Source: an uncultured Victivallales bacterium (GTDB lineage Bacteria; Verrucomicrobiota; Lentisphaeria; Oligosphaerales; JAFGRS01). From it: a DNA stretch of 52,907 nt. The stretch spans positions 1-52,907 of the forward strand of contig CAILUI010000113.1 of the NCBI GenBank assembly GCA_903837355.1, given 5' to 3'. Positions 17,366 to 25,866 of this stretch are shown piece after piece. Position 1 is the first letter of the stretch, and the number at the start of each line of letters is the position of its first letter. A program made the position numbers and the translations under genes. The notes beneath the pieces were generated by a model, which searched no databases, was not told where the DNA came from, and saw nothing but the letters and a program-made list of their open reading frames with translations.

Positions 17366-17836
17366 TCAGAAGACTTCGGGGTAGCCGACGCCGACGAAGG
17401 CTTCCTCCAGCCTGTGTTTATGCTCGAGTTCCATACGCGCCAGGCCCTCGAGGGCGGCCCGCAACCCCGGGTCCTTGGTGGCGGCGGCAAGCGCACGGTA
17501 GAGCTCCACGGCCTGCTGCTCCTTCTTCATCGCCAGCGCGATGGCATCGGCGGGCTTCAGATCCGGGGTAAGTGCCGGCTCGGGGACGGTTGCGGCGATG
17601 CCGTAGTCGATGGTCGCAGGGAGCTTCGCCAGTTGTTCCGGTTGGTTACGGCACTCGAGGAGGAAGGTCTTGTGCTGCAGTTCCTCACGGGCCAGTTGCA
17701 GGAAAAGGCGTTTGACCGTCTCATTGGTGGCCCGCTGCTCAACCTCGAGATAGTAGACGTGCGCGGCCTCCTCCTCACCGATGGCCCTGGCAAGGACGGC
17801 GTTGATGGTGGTTGGCACAGACGTTGATGTGGGCAT
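17366..17836 (-). CDS. Ferritin-like/rubrerythrin-type diiron protein
   Basis: The protein has 156 residues and is a predicted four-helix bundle with two repeated halves. Candidate iron ligands are Glu22/23, Glu52 and His55 (EELQHK) in the first half, and Glu106, Glu136/138 and His139 (MELEHK) in the second. There is no C-terminal rubredoxin domain. Relatives reduce peroxide or store iron in anaerobes. The start at 17836 has GGAG nine bases upstream. The gene lies inside the formate dehydrogenase operon, 16 bases after fdhF and 14 before nuoE, so it may protect or service this oxygen-sensitive enzyme. That role is inferred from position only. Confidence 0.8.
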   Translation of the reverse strand: MPTSTSVPTTINAVLARAIGEEEAAHVYYLEVEQRATNETVKRLFLQLAREELQHKTFLLECRNQPEQLAKLPATIDYGIAATVPEPALTPDLKPADAIALAMKKEQQAVELYRALAAATKDPGLRAALEGLARMELEHKHRLEEAFVGVGYPEVF

Positions 17837-17852
17837 GGCTCGGGTCTCCAGA

Positions 17853-20591
17853 CTACGGCCTGGCCTGACGCTCAACCCGCTGAACGGGGGCGACACCATC
17901 AGCGACCTTGACGACGTTGATGGCACAGGCCTTGTACTCGGGGGTTTCGGTGACGTTATCGTAGGCGCTGTTGGTGAGCACGTTGGCGCAGGCCTCGTAG
18001 AAGTGAAAGGCGCACCAGACCACGCCCGGCGGCGAGCGCCTGGTGACCCATGCCTTCAGCGTGATCTCGCCGCGGCGACTCTCGGCCTTCACCAGGTCGC
18101 CACTCTTGACGCCCAGGCGTGCGGCATCCTCAGGGCTCAGCTCCAGCAACTCCTCAGGGAAGATCGCCTCCAGACCAATCGAGTTACGGGTCTGGGTCCC
18201 CGTGTGGTAGTGCCAGAGGCGACGCCCGGTACTGAGCGTGAAGGGATAGCGCGCATCCGGCACTTCGGCGGGCGCCCGGTAGTCCGTCTGACAGAACAGC
18301 CCCTTGCCGCGCGTGAACTTGCCACCCAGGTGCAGGATGGGGGTGCCGGGATGCTCGAGGGTCGGACACGGCCATTGCAGACCCGTCTCCTGGATGCGGG
18401 CATAGGTGATGCCGGCCATCGCCGTGGCCGTCCGGCGCTGGTCCTCCCACACGGCTTCGGCGGAGGTGAAACGCAGGTCGACGCCCAGACGCTGCCCCAG
18501 TTGCTGCAGAATCCACCACGTCGGCCGGGCCTGCCCGGGCGGCTCAACGGCTTTCCGCAGCAGCGACACCCGCCGTTCCAGGTTGGAGTAGTTGCCATCG
18601 TCCTCATTGAAGCACACATCGGGAAAGACCACGTCGGCGTAGGGCGTCGTCATATTGGGGAAGATGTCCACGACCACCAGGAACTCGATGGCCTCCATCT
18701 CCTTGATCGTCTTGGCCATGTGCGGCTCGGTCTGCACCGTGTTGTCGCCCACGATCAACATGGCTTTGGTCACCCCCTCGGTGGCCTTGTGCAACATCGT
18801 GGGCAGCTTGAAGCCCGGTTTGACCGGTAAGCCGGTGACGCCCCAGTCCTTCGCCATCTTCGCCGCGACCCGCGGATCCTCAACGGACTGATAGTTGTGA
18901 TAGACATTGGGCAGGGCACCCATGTCGCAGGCGCCTTGGACATTATTCTGACCGCGCAAGGGATTGACGCCGCCACCGCGCTTGCCCAGATGCCCCAGCA
19001 CCATCTGCAGATTGGCGATGGTCTTGACGTTGTCGGTGCCGCAGATGTGCTCCGTGACTCCCAGGCAGTAGATGACACTGACATTCCTGGCTTCGCCAAG
19101 GATACGCGCCACGGTCCGCATCTCCTCGACCGGCACCCCGCAGAGACTGCTGGCATGGTCGAGGGTGTAGGGCGCCACCCAGCGCTTGATGTCATCCGGG
19201 TTCTCCGTGCACGAGTTCATGAAGTCCTCGTCCTGCCAGCCGTTACGGAGGATCTCGTTGATCAGACCGTTGAGGTAGGGCACATCGCTGCCGACCCGGA
19301 ACTGGACGTAGACATCGGCCCAGTGCGCGATATCGACCCGGCGCGGATCGCTGACAATGAGCGTGGCGCCGCGCTGGTGCGCCTGTTTGACGTAGTACGA
19401 CACCACGGGGTGCGCTTCGGTCATGTTCGAGCCGATGACGAAGATCACGTCCGTATCCACGATCTCGGCCACCGAATTGGTGGCGGCACCGCTGCCGAAA
19501 GCCGCCGCCAGACCGGCGACGGTGGGGGCGTGGCAGGTGCGGGCGCAATGGTCGACGTTATTCGTCTTGATCACGGCGCGGGTGAACTTCTGCACGGCGT
19601 AGTTGTTCTCGTTGGTGATGCGCCCCGAACCGAGGGCGGAGAACGAGTCCGGCCCATGTTTGGCCACGATCGCCTCAAGGCGTTGGGCGGTGTAGTCGAG
19701 GGCCTCCTCCCAACTGACCGGCACCTGCTTGCCGTCCTTCTTGATCAGCGGCTGCGTCAGCCGCTTGGGGCTGGCGTGGAACTCAAAGCCGTAGCGACCC
19801 TTGACGCAGAGCATACCGTGATTGGGCGCCGCATCGCGGCCGGTGACCTTGACCACGCGGTTCCTCTGCTTGTCGACATGCAGGGTGATCTGGCAGCCCA
19901 CACCGCAGTACGGGCAGGTGCTGTTGACCTGGCTAAGGTCGAAACGCCGACCCTGCCCGCGACTCTTCTTGTCGATGATGGCCCCGACCGGGCACATCTG
20001 CGAACACTCACCGCACTGCACGCAGGACGACTCGCCCATCTGCAGGTCATCATCACAGGTTATCTGCGTCGAGAACCCACGCTTCCCCAGGCCCAGGACC
20101 TCATTGATCACCACTTGGTTACAGGCGGCCACACAGCGCCCGCAGCGGATGCACTTCCGCCGGTCGAGGACAATCATCTCGCTCGACTCGTCAGCCGGGA
20201 GAACGGCATCGGGCGCCACGTACGGGGGCTTCTCGATCCCCAGTTCGTAGGCGACATCCTGGAGCTCGCAGGAGCCGTTGCGCTCGCATGACAGGCAGTT
20301 GTGCTGGCCGTTGGCCAGCATCAGTTCGACGATCGTCCGCCGCGCTTCCAGAACCGCCGCGCTTCTCGTCGTGACCACCATTCCGGCCCGCGCCGGTAAC
20401 GCGCAGGAGGCCTGCAGACCACGCATCTTCTCGACCTCAACCACACAGATGCGGCAGGTGGCTTGCACGCCGGTTTTCGGGTGGTAACACAGCGTGGGAA
20501 TGTGGATCCCGGCCGCCCGCGCGGCATCCAACACGGTCTGCCCGTCGGTGAATGCACAGACCGTCGCGTCGATGGTGAGAGTCTGGTTCAT
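17853..20591 (-). CDS. fdhF: NAD-linked formate dehydrogenase catalytic subunit (cysteine type)
   Basis: This 912-residue cytoplasmic molybdo- or tungsto-enzyme interconverts CO2 and formate, the first step of the methyl branch. The NuoG-like N-terminus has a [2Fe-2S] site (Cys35, 46, 49, 63), a His-Cys motif (HNCLSCERNGSC) and two 4Fe-4S motifs (CIRCGRCVAAC and CVQCGECSQMC). The catalytic part begins with CPYCGVGC near residue 226. The active-site residue is Cys353 in HCARTCHAPTVAGL, codon TGC, so it is not a selenocysteine enzyme. There is no signal peptide. The protein starts the fdhF, ferritin-like, nuoE, nuoF series. The leader is about 210 bases and has a weak ribosome site. Confidence 0.95.
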   Translation of the reverse strand: MNQTLTIDATVCAFTDGQTVLDAARAAGIHIPTLCYHPKTGVQATCRICVVEVEKMRGLQASCALPARAGMVVTTRSAAVLEARRTIVELMLANGQHNCLSCERNGSCELQDVAYELGIEKPPYVAPDAVLPADESSEMIVLDRRKCIRCGRCVAACNQVVINEVLGLGKRGFSTQITCDDDLQMGESSCVQCGECSQMCPVGAIIDKKSRGQGRRFDLSQVNSTCPYCGVGCQITLHVDKQRNRVVKVTGRDAAPNHGMLCVKGRYGFEFHASPKRLTQPLIKKDGKQVPVSWEEALDYTAQRLEAIVAKHGPDSFSALGSGRITNENNYAVQKFTRAVIKTNNVDHCARTCHAPTVAGLAAAFGSGAATNSVAEIVDTDVIFVIGSNMTEAHPVVSYYVKQAHQRGATLIVSDPRRVDIAHWADVYVQFRVGSDVPYLNGLINEILRNGWQDEDFMNSCTENPDDIKRWVAPYTLDHASSLCGVPVEEMRTVARILGEARNVSVIYCLGVTEHICGTDNVKTIANLQMVLGHLGKRGGGVNPLRGQNNVQGACDMGALPNVYHNYQSVEDPRVAAKMAKDWGVTGLPVKPGFKLPTMLHKATEGVTKAMLIVGDNTVQTEPHMAKTIKEMEAIEFLVVVDIFPNMTTPYADVVFPDVCFNEDDGNYSNLERRVSLLRKAVEPPGQARPTWWILQQLGQRLGVDLRFTSAEAVWEDQRRTATAMAGITYARIQETGLQWPCPTLEHPGTPILHLGGKFTRGKGLFCQTDYRAPAEVPDARYPFTLSTGRRLWHYHTGTQTRNSIGLEAIFPEELLELSPEDAARLGVKSGDLVKAESRRGEITLKAWVTRRSPPGVVWCAFHFYEACANVLTNSAYDNVTETPEYKACAINVVKVADGVAPVQRVERQARP

Positions 20592-20674
20592 GATGAAGCT
20601 GTCGTGTTACCCGGGTTTGCGGATCAGAAGAAGCCACCCATCTGGCAGTGCATAGTCGTGACACAAAGGAGGTT

Positions 20675-20778
20675 GCAGGCAGCGCCGACGCCCGTTGGGA
20701 AACCGTCATCACCACGCCAAAGTACCCATGCAACCGGCACCCGCGGCAACGGCGGAAACCGTGCCGCCGTACGGTACG
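20675..20778 (-). pseudogene. Relic of a second DUF3786 gene inside the fdhF leader
   Basis: On the minus strand 20693-20755 reads PPLPRVPVAWVLWRGDDGFPT, nearly identical to PLPRVPVVLVLWRGDDEFPA of the intact DUF3786 gene at 20830-21498. The DNA similarity spans about 100 bases (20675-20778 against 20961-21058). The reading frame has no start codon after the fdh promoter, so it is unlikely to be translated. It looks like the decayed remains of a tandem duplication that now serves as mRNA leader. Confidence 0.65.
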
Positions 20779-20803
20779 GCAAAGAGCCCCGGTTAGGGCC
20801 GGT

Positions 20804-20833
20804 ACTATAGAACTGCCACAATGTGGTTGTCAA
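20804..20833 (-). promoter_or_regulatory. fdh operon promoter with palindromic operator
   Basis: On the minus strand TTGACA (20828-20833) and TATAGT (20804-20809) are spaced 18 bases, a strong sigma-70 promoter. The palindrome CCACATTGTGG (20816-20826) lies exactly between the two boxes, the classic place for a repressor. The TGA stop of the DUF3786 gene is inside the -35 hexamer. The transcript would carry a leader of about 205 bases before fdhF. The same palindrome is found at the folE2 and fhs promoters. Confidence 0.75.
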
Positions 20834-21498
20834 GGCGCAAGGCCCCCCTCAGGCCGTATCGCCGGCGACGGCGCTTCGGGGAGGAACACGAGGAGCGTGA
20901 GCATGGCCGTCGACCAGATGACGTCAGCCGCGAGCTGTTGCTCACAGCTCGCATCGAAAAGCAGGCTGCAGCGCGCGGGGAACTCGTCATCGCCACGCCA
21001 CAGCACCAGCACCACCGGCACCCGCGGCAGCGGCAGCAGCCGTACCGCGGCGTCACCGTACTCGAGGGCCGTCCCACCCAAGGCCTGACCGCGAGCCTGG
21101 AAGCCCGCAGGGTCGTCCCCGTAGCTCCTGGCCAGGGACGCGGTTGGGAGGACATGCGAGCCGTGCGCGTACAGTTGCGCGGAGGCGAGATCCGCGGGCG
21201 ACACCAGGCGACCGGCGGCGGGCAGGTTCCTGGCATGCACCAAGTAATGCAGGAGGCTGATCCGGGAGAAGGTGCCGAGCCGCTCCAGCATCAGCCGCCC
21301 CAGGGACGAGGTGCCGGCGAGCGTCCGCAGGGCCGGGTCAACCACTAGTTCCTGACCCAGACTGAGCACGCGGTAGCAGCACGACTCGGCCGCATAGGCG
21401 ACCGCCGCACGCTCGCACACTGCCCGCGGGTCCAATGCCGCCAACCTCGCCCAGACCTGCTCCTGGGCCGCGTCGACACCTTTCGTCGCCATGCTCAT
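20830..21498 (-). CDS. DUF3786 family protein
   Basis: The protein has 222 residues and matches my memory of DUF3786, a family of unknown function from anaerobes. Features are the ISLLHYLVHARNLPAAGRLVS helix-turn region, GGTALEYGDAAVRLLPLPRVP and the hallmark VLVLWRGDDEFPA, then LLFDASCEQQL. There is no signal peptide or membrane segment. The ATG at 21498 has a GGTGA site 7 bases upstream; a longer start at 21531 is possible. It follows the XRE gene by 45 bases, probably in one operon. The position beside the fdh and fhs promoters suggests a service role in C1 or corrinoid metabolism, unproven. Confidence 0.75.
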   Translation of the reverse strand: MSMATKGVDAAQEQVWARLAALDPRAVCERAAVAYAAESCCYRVLSLGQELVVDPALRTLAGTSSLGRLMLERLGTFSRISLLHYLVHARNLPAAGRLVSPADLASAQLYAHGSHVLPTASLARSYGDDPAGFQARGQALGGTALEYGDAAVRLLPLPRVPVVLVLWRGDDEFPARCSLLFDASCEQQLAADVIWSTAMLTLLVFLPEAPSPAIRPEGGLAP

Positions 21499-21542
21499 CC
21501 GTACTTCACCACGCCGCACCCCCGTGCCCACGCCGGCCGGGT

Positions 21543-22073
21543 CTAGGCCTGATCGGGTTGCGTGGCGTCCGCGCCAGTGCCTGGCGCCACGGTGCTACCA
21601 GGCTCGCTGGCGTCCCCCTCCGGAGCAGACGTCTCCACCGGGCCGGCTGAACGCAACAGACGATGGATGACCTCACAGCCCATGCAGGGCAACAGGGCAT
21701 CGTCGCGACCCGCCGCATCGCCCGCGGCTCTGCCGCAACCACCCCCGGCGGTAACGAACCAGCACAACTGCCCGTCCCCGATCGTGTAACTGGGACAGGC
21801 CTCACGCTCCGCGACCGAGCAGTGCTTGATGTCCCAGCACGGCACCTTGTCCACCTGACGCCGCCGATGGATGGCCAGAAGCACGAAAAGCTGTACCAGC
21901 ACGCGCGTGGGAACGTTCCGCCACCCCTGCTCGTAACTCTGCACCGCCTTGGTCGACGTCCCCATCGCCGCGGCAAGCTGCGCCTGGGTCACGCCCAGTT
22001 GCTTACGAATGCGCCGGAACGACTCGGCCCGAGGCATCTCCGCGTAGTTCTCTAGAAGATCGCCGTCACTCAT
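21543..22073 (-). CDS. XRE-family regulator with cysteine-rich C-terminal domain
   Basis: The protein has 176 residues. Residues of about 17-58 form a helix-turn-helix of the XRE/Cro type (FRRIRKQLGVTQAQLAAAMG, then TSTKAVQSYEQGWRNVP). Residues 79-133 hold seven cysteines (79, 85, 93, 104, 113, 130, 133) in a CW-x4-C, ACPSY, LCW, C, CMGC arrangement that resembles two-CW-type domains and could bind a metal or Fe-S cluster. The tail of about 40 residues is Ala/Gly/Pro-rich. It is encoded between the fdh and fhs promoters, which share a palindrome, so it is the best candidate for the regulator of both. The ribosome site is weak. Redox or metal sensing is inference. Confidence 0.8.
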   Translation of the reverse strand: MSDGDLLENYAEMPRAESFRRIRKQLGVTQAQLAAAMGTSTKAVQSYEQGWRNVPTRVLVQLFVLLAIHRRRQVDKVPCWDIKHCSVAEREACPSYTIGDGQLCWFVTAGGGCGRAAGDAAGRDDALLPCMGCEVIHRLLRSAGPVETSAPEGDASEPGSTVAPGTGADATQPDQA

Positions 22074-22150
22074 GGCATTATCCCGGCTACCGACACGCGA
22101 CTCGATACTCTACGACACCTAAGGAACACCAAAGTTGTCGCATTCTGCAA

Positions 22151-22199
22151 CCCCGCCCCCCGCCCATGGGGGCCACGCCCCCCCCCTGGCCATCCCCCC
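22151..22199. other. C-rich tract with G-quadruplex potential on the minus strand
   Basis: Five runs of C (lengths 4, 6, 3, 9 and 6) occur within 49 bases. On the minus strand these are G-runs able to form a G-quadruplex. The tract lies between the start of the XRE gene (minus) and the fhs promoter (plus). It could affect either, or be neutral GC-rich sequence. Confidence 0.4.
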
Positions 22200-22222
22200 T
22201 CGACCATTTTTCGACTGCGCAC

Positions 22223-22275
22223 TTGACAACCACAATGTGGTAGATGTATTAGTAAATGCAAACGCCACATTGTGG
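22223..22275 (+). promoter_or_regulatory. fhs/Wood-Ljungdahl operon promoter with two palindromic operators
   Basis: TTGACA (22223-22228) and TATTAG (22247-22252) are spaced 18 bases. One palindrome, ACCACAATGTGGT (22229-22241), fills the spacer next to the -35 box. A second, CCACATTGTGG (22265-22275), lies about 6-16 bases after the expected start, 35 bases from the first centre to centre. Two sites in this layout suggest cooperative repression. The leader to the fhs ATG is about 155 bases and contains a short hairpin, GACACC-gag-GGTGTC (22332-22346). Confidence 0.75.
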
Positions 22276-22413
22276 TACCCGCCGGGGAGTGACTCCGGCG
22301 AGCGGGTGCGACAGGACGGGTGGCAGCAGCAGACACCGAGGGTGTCCGGTTGGCACTCACGGTCACCGCGGCAATATAGCAGAGTAAGAGTAATCTGGTC
22401 AGGGCTTCTCACC

Positions 22414-24186
22414 ATGGCAAGAACCGTACTGGACCCCACCAAACTCAAAGACTGGCAGATTGCGGCAGCCTGCGAGAAGGACATGAAGCCCCTCGCGCAG
22501 TTGGGCGCGGACCTCGGGCTGGACGCCGATGACCTGATCCCGATGGGACGCCAGGTCGCCAAGGTCGATGCGCTCCGCGTTCTCGCCCGCCTGCGCCACG
22601 CCCCGCTCGGGAAGTACGTCGACGTCACCGCGATCACCCCGACCCCGTTGGGCGAAGGCAAGACCACGACCACGCTGGGACTGGTGCAGGGACTGGGCTA
22701 TCTGGGCAAGCGCGTTGTGGGCGCCATTCGGCAGCCCAGCGGCGGCCCGACTTTCAACGTCAAGGGCTCGGCGGCGGGCGGCGGCTTGGCCCAGTGCATC
22801 CCGCTGACGCCACTGTCCATCCGCCTGACCGGCGACATCGACTCGATCACCAACGCGCACAACCTGGCCATGGTGGCCCTGATGGCCCGCATCCAGCACG
22901 AGGCGAACTACGACGATGCCGAGTTGGCTAAACGCAACCTGCGGCGCCTCGACATCGACCCGGCCCGCATCGACTTCAAGTGGGCCATTGACTTCTGTGC
23001 GCAATCGCTGCGCAACATCACCATCGGCAATGGCAGCAAGATGGACGGCGTCCCGATGCCGTCCGGATTCCAGATCAGCGTGTCCAGTGAGGTGATGGCA
23101 ATTCTGGCCGTCTCCAAGGATCTGGCCGACCTGCGCCAGCGCATGGGTAAGATCGTCGTGGCGCACAGCCGGGCCGGGCGTCCGGTGACCACGGCCGATC
23201 TCGAGGTCGACGGCGCCATGACCGCGTGGATGGTGGACGCGATCAACCCCAACCTGCTGCAGAGCATCGAAGGTCAGCCCATCTTCGTCCACGCCGGACC
23301 CTTTGCCAACATCGCCATCGGCCAGAGTTCCATCATCGCCGACGAACTGGGCCTGCGCCTCGGCGAGTACCACGTGACCGAGAGCGGCTTCGGCGCCGAC
23401 ATCGGCTTCGAGAAGTTCTGGAACCTGAAGTGCCGCTACTCGGGCCTGAAGCCCAGCGCCGTGGTCATCGTGGCCACCGTCCGCGCCCTCAAGATGCATG
23501 GCGGCGGGCCGGCCGTGAAGCCCGGGCTGCCGCTTGACGAGGCCTACACCCGCGAGAACATCGGGTTGGTGGAAAAGGGCTGTGAGAACCTGCTCGCCCA
23601 CATCAACACCGTTCGCCTCAGCGGGGTGCGGCCGGTGGTCTGCATCAACAGTTTCTACACGGACACCAAGGCCGAGACCGCGGTCATCCGGCGCATCGCC
23701 GAGGCCAACGGCGCCCTGGCGGCCGTCTCCGACCACTGGCTCAAGGGCGGCGAGGGCGCACGCGAACTGTCCGAGGCCGTGATCGCGGCCTGCAACGAGC
23801 CCAACGCCTTCAAGTTCCTCTACGATCTGAGCCTCCCCCTGCGTCAACGGATCGAACTGATCGCCCGCGAGGTCTACGGGGCGAAGGGCGTGAGCTACAC
23901 CGACGTCGCCCTGGAGAAGGCCAAGCGCCTCGAGGCCGACCCCGAGACTTCTTCGCTGGGGACCTGCATGGTCAAGTCCCACCTCAGTCTCTCCCATGAC
24001 CCCAGCCTCAAGGGCCGGCCGACGGGATGGACCCTGCCAATCCGCGATATCATGGTCTACCGGGGTGCCGGACTAGTCGTCCCGGTCGCCGGCGAGATCA
24101 AGTTGCTCCCCGGCACGGCCTCCGACCCGGCCTTCCGGCGCATGGATGTGGACACCGCAACCGGCGCCGTCCGTGGGCTGTTCTAG
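22414..24186 (+). CDS. fhs: Formate-tetrahydrofolate ligase
   Basis: The protein has 590 residues. It activates formate with ATP and THF to give 10-formyl-THF, the second step of the methyl branch. The P-loop [16 protein letters not shown] is at residues 76-90. Other family motifs are [34 protein letters not shown] and [18 protein letters not shown]. The start at 22414 gives the N-terminus expected for the family. The open frame upstream to 22135 crosses the promoter and is rejected. Length is slightly above the usual 555-560. It is the first gene of the plus-strand pathway operon. Confidence 0.97.
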   Translation: MARTVLDPTKLKDWQIAAACEKDMKPLAQLGADLGLDADDLIPMGRQVAKVDALRVLARLRHAPLGKYVDVTAITPTPLGEGKTTTTLGLVQGLGYLGKRVVGAIRQPSGGPTFNVKGSAAGGGLAQCIPLTPLSIRLTGDIDSITNAHNLAMVALMARIQHEANYDDAELAKRNLRRLDIDPARIDFKWAIDFCAQSLRNITIGNGSKMDGVPMPSGFQISVSSEVMAILAVSKDLADLRQRMGKIVVAHSRAGRPVTTADLEVDGAMTAWMVDAINPNLLQSIEGQPIFVHAGPFANIAIGQSSIIADELGLRLGEYHVTESGFGADIGFEKFWNLKCRYSGLKPSAVVIVATVRALKMHGGGPAVKPGLPLDEAYTRENIGLVEKGCENLLAHINTVRLSGVRPVVCINSFYTDTKAETAVIRRIAEANGALAAVSDHWLKGGEGARELSEAVIAACNEPNAFKFLYDLSLPLRQRIELIAREVYGAKGVSYTDVALEKAKRLEADPETSSLGTCMVKSHLSLSHDPSLKGRPTGWTLPIRDIMVYRGAGLVVPVAGEIKLLPGTASDPAFRRMDVDTATGAVRGLF

Positions 24187-24243
24187 GATCTGACGAGCGC
24201 TCCGCCCGCCTGCCGGGCCTGCACTCAAGAGGGACGCTGACTG

Positions 24244-25866
24244 ATGCTCAAGCAAGCGCTAGCCGAAGGTACGTTTGTCGTCACCTGCGAATTCGTTCCT
24301 GGACGCGGTTTCGACGGGCCTGCCGTCGACGCCGCGGTCCAGTTCGCGAAGGAGATCGCGGCTTCCGGTGTGACCGTGCACGCGATCAGCCTCACGGACA
24401 ACCCCGGCGGGGGTCCGGCGATCTCGCCGGATGTGCTCGCGGCGGAGACCATCCAGGCCGGCGGCGAGCCTTTGGTCCATTTCACCTGCCGCGACCGCAA
24501 CCGCAACGCCATGGAGTCTCGCGCCAGTGCCTTGGCGCACATGGGCGTGAAGAACCTGCTGGTGCTGAGCGGCGACTGTCCGAGCGCCGGCGCCTACGGC
24601 GGCCAAGCCAGTCCCGTCTTCGATCTGGACTCGGTCCATGCCGTGCGTCTGATCAAGGAGATGAACCAGGGCATCGAGGTCCCGGGGCGTAAACCGGGCA
24701 CCACCATGCGCCTCAAGCCTACCGACTTCCTCATCGCCGCCGCGGTGTCGCCCTTCAAGCTCACTGAGGCAGAGTTGCTCTATCAGTACTTCAAGATGGA
24801 GAAGAAGATCGCCGCGGGCGCCGACCTGATCATCTCCCAGCTCGGCTACGACATGCGTAAGTTCTTCGAGATCAGGCGCTACCTGGCCAGTCGGGGGCTC
24901 AAGACCCCGGTGCTGGGCAACGTCTACGTCCTCTCAGCGGGAGCCGGTCGTGCCATGAACGCGGGCAACGTACCGGGCTGTGTGGTTACCGACGCCTTGG
25001 TGGCCCGACTGGACGAGGAAGCCAAGGATGCCGACAAGGGCAAGGGCAAACGCCTCGAACGCGCCGCCAAGATGGTGGCCATGTTCAAGGGCATGGGCTT
25101 TGCCGGGGTTCACATCGGCGGCTTCGCGCTCAAGACCGAGGACTTCGTCACCATCATCCAGCGCGGCTTGGAACTGGCGCCGCGCTGGGAGGAGTTCGTC
25201 CCCGAAGTGTGCTTTGGCCGCCCGGATGAGTTCTATGCCTTCCCGGCCCCCGCCAAGTACCAGATCAGCGACCGCGAACCGGATCCAGCCGCAAAGCTGG
25301 AACCTGGCCCGAAGCCCGTGAGCTACGGCCTCATCGAGAAGGTCCACCACTTGGTCTTCGAGCGTGACAGCTTCGGCCATAAGCTGTTCTCCAAGTACTA
25401 TGGCGCCATCGACAAGAGCACGGCGCTGACGGCGCTCTCGCACACCGCCGAGTTCGGCGTCAAACACCTCATGTTCGGCTGCCAGGACTGCGGCGACTGC
25501 GCCCTCATGGACCTGGCCTACCGCTGCCCGATGTACCGCTGCGCCAAGGAATGCCGCAACGGCCCCTGCGGCGGCAGCATCAACGCCATGTGCGAGAAGT
25601 ACCCCACTGAGAAGCCCTGCGCCTGGGTCGAAGTGTACCGCCGCCTGAAGAGCAGCGGCGAGATCGAGAAACTCCGTCAGGGTTATGTGCCGCCCTGCCG
25701 GCGCGATCTGGCCCATAGCTCAGGGTGGGCGAACTACTTCCTCAATCGCGACCACTCGGCCATACCCGTGCCGGTGGCGAAGACGGCAGACGCGCCGAAG
25801 CCTGCCCCCGCGCCGGCGGCGGCCCCGAAGTCCGCCGAGAAGCCCGCCGAGGGGCCCAAATCGTGA
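24244..25866 (+). CDS. metF: Fused methylene-THF reductase MetF-MetV
   Basis: The protein has 540 residues. It reduces methylene-THF to methyl-THF. Residues of about 1-310 form the MetF TIM barrel (FVVTCEFVPGRGFDG, SLTDNPGGGPAISPD, LLVLSGDCP). Residues of about 360-500 form the MetV part with a Cys-rich site at 413-450 (GCQDCGDCALMDLAYRCPMY, CAKECRNGPCGGS), which binds an Fe-S cluster or zinc in homologues. A Pro/Ala-rich tail ends the protein. In many acetogens MetV and MetF are separate genes; here they are fused. GAGGGA precedes the ATG. The stop overlaps the cooC start (GTGA). The electron partner is not obvious; no HdrA or RnfC subunit is encoded beside it. Confidence 0.93.
   Translation: MLKQALAEGTFVVTCEFVPGRGFDGPAVDAAVQFAKEIAASGVTVHAISLTDNPGGGPAISPDVLAAETIQAGGEPLVHFTCRDRNRNAMESRASALAHMGVKNLLVLSGDCPSAGAYGGQASPVFDLDSVHAVRLIKEMNQGIEVPGRKPGTTMRLKPTDFLIAAAVSPFKLTEAELLYQYFKMEKKIAAGADLIISQLGYDMRKFFEIRRYLASRGLKTPVLGNVYVLSAGAGRAMNAGNVPGCVVTDALVARLDEEAKDADKGKGKRLERAAKMVAMFKGMGFAGVHIGGFALKTEDFVTIIQRGLELAPRWEEFVPEVCFGRPDEFYAFPAPAKYQISDREPDPAAKLEPGPKPVSYGLIEKVHHLVFERDSFGHKLFSKYYGAIDKSTALTALSHTAEFGVKHLMFGCQDCGDCALMDLAYRCPMYRCAKECRNGPCGGSINAMCEKYPTEKPCAWVEVYRRLKSSGEIEKLRQGYVPPCRRDLAHSSGWANYFLNRDHSAIPVPVAKTADAPKPAPAPAAAPKSAEKPAEGPKS

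Noticed and set aside
20624..20833. 69-residue minus-strand ORF in the fdh leader
   Set aside because: Its ATG lies in the -35 box, so the mapped promoter cannot transcribe it; the DUF3786 similarity is treated as a relic.
22135..22413. Upstream extension of the fhs reading frame (683-residue version)
   Set aside because: The extra residues are encoded across the promoter, both palindromes and the leader; the family N-terminus begins at 22414.
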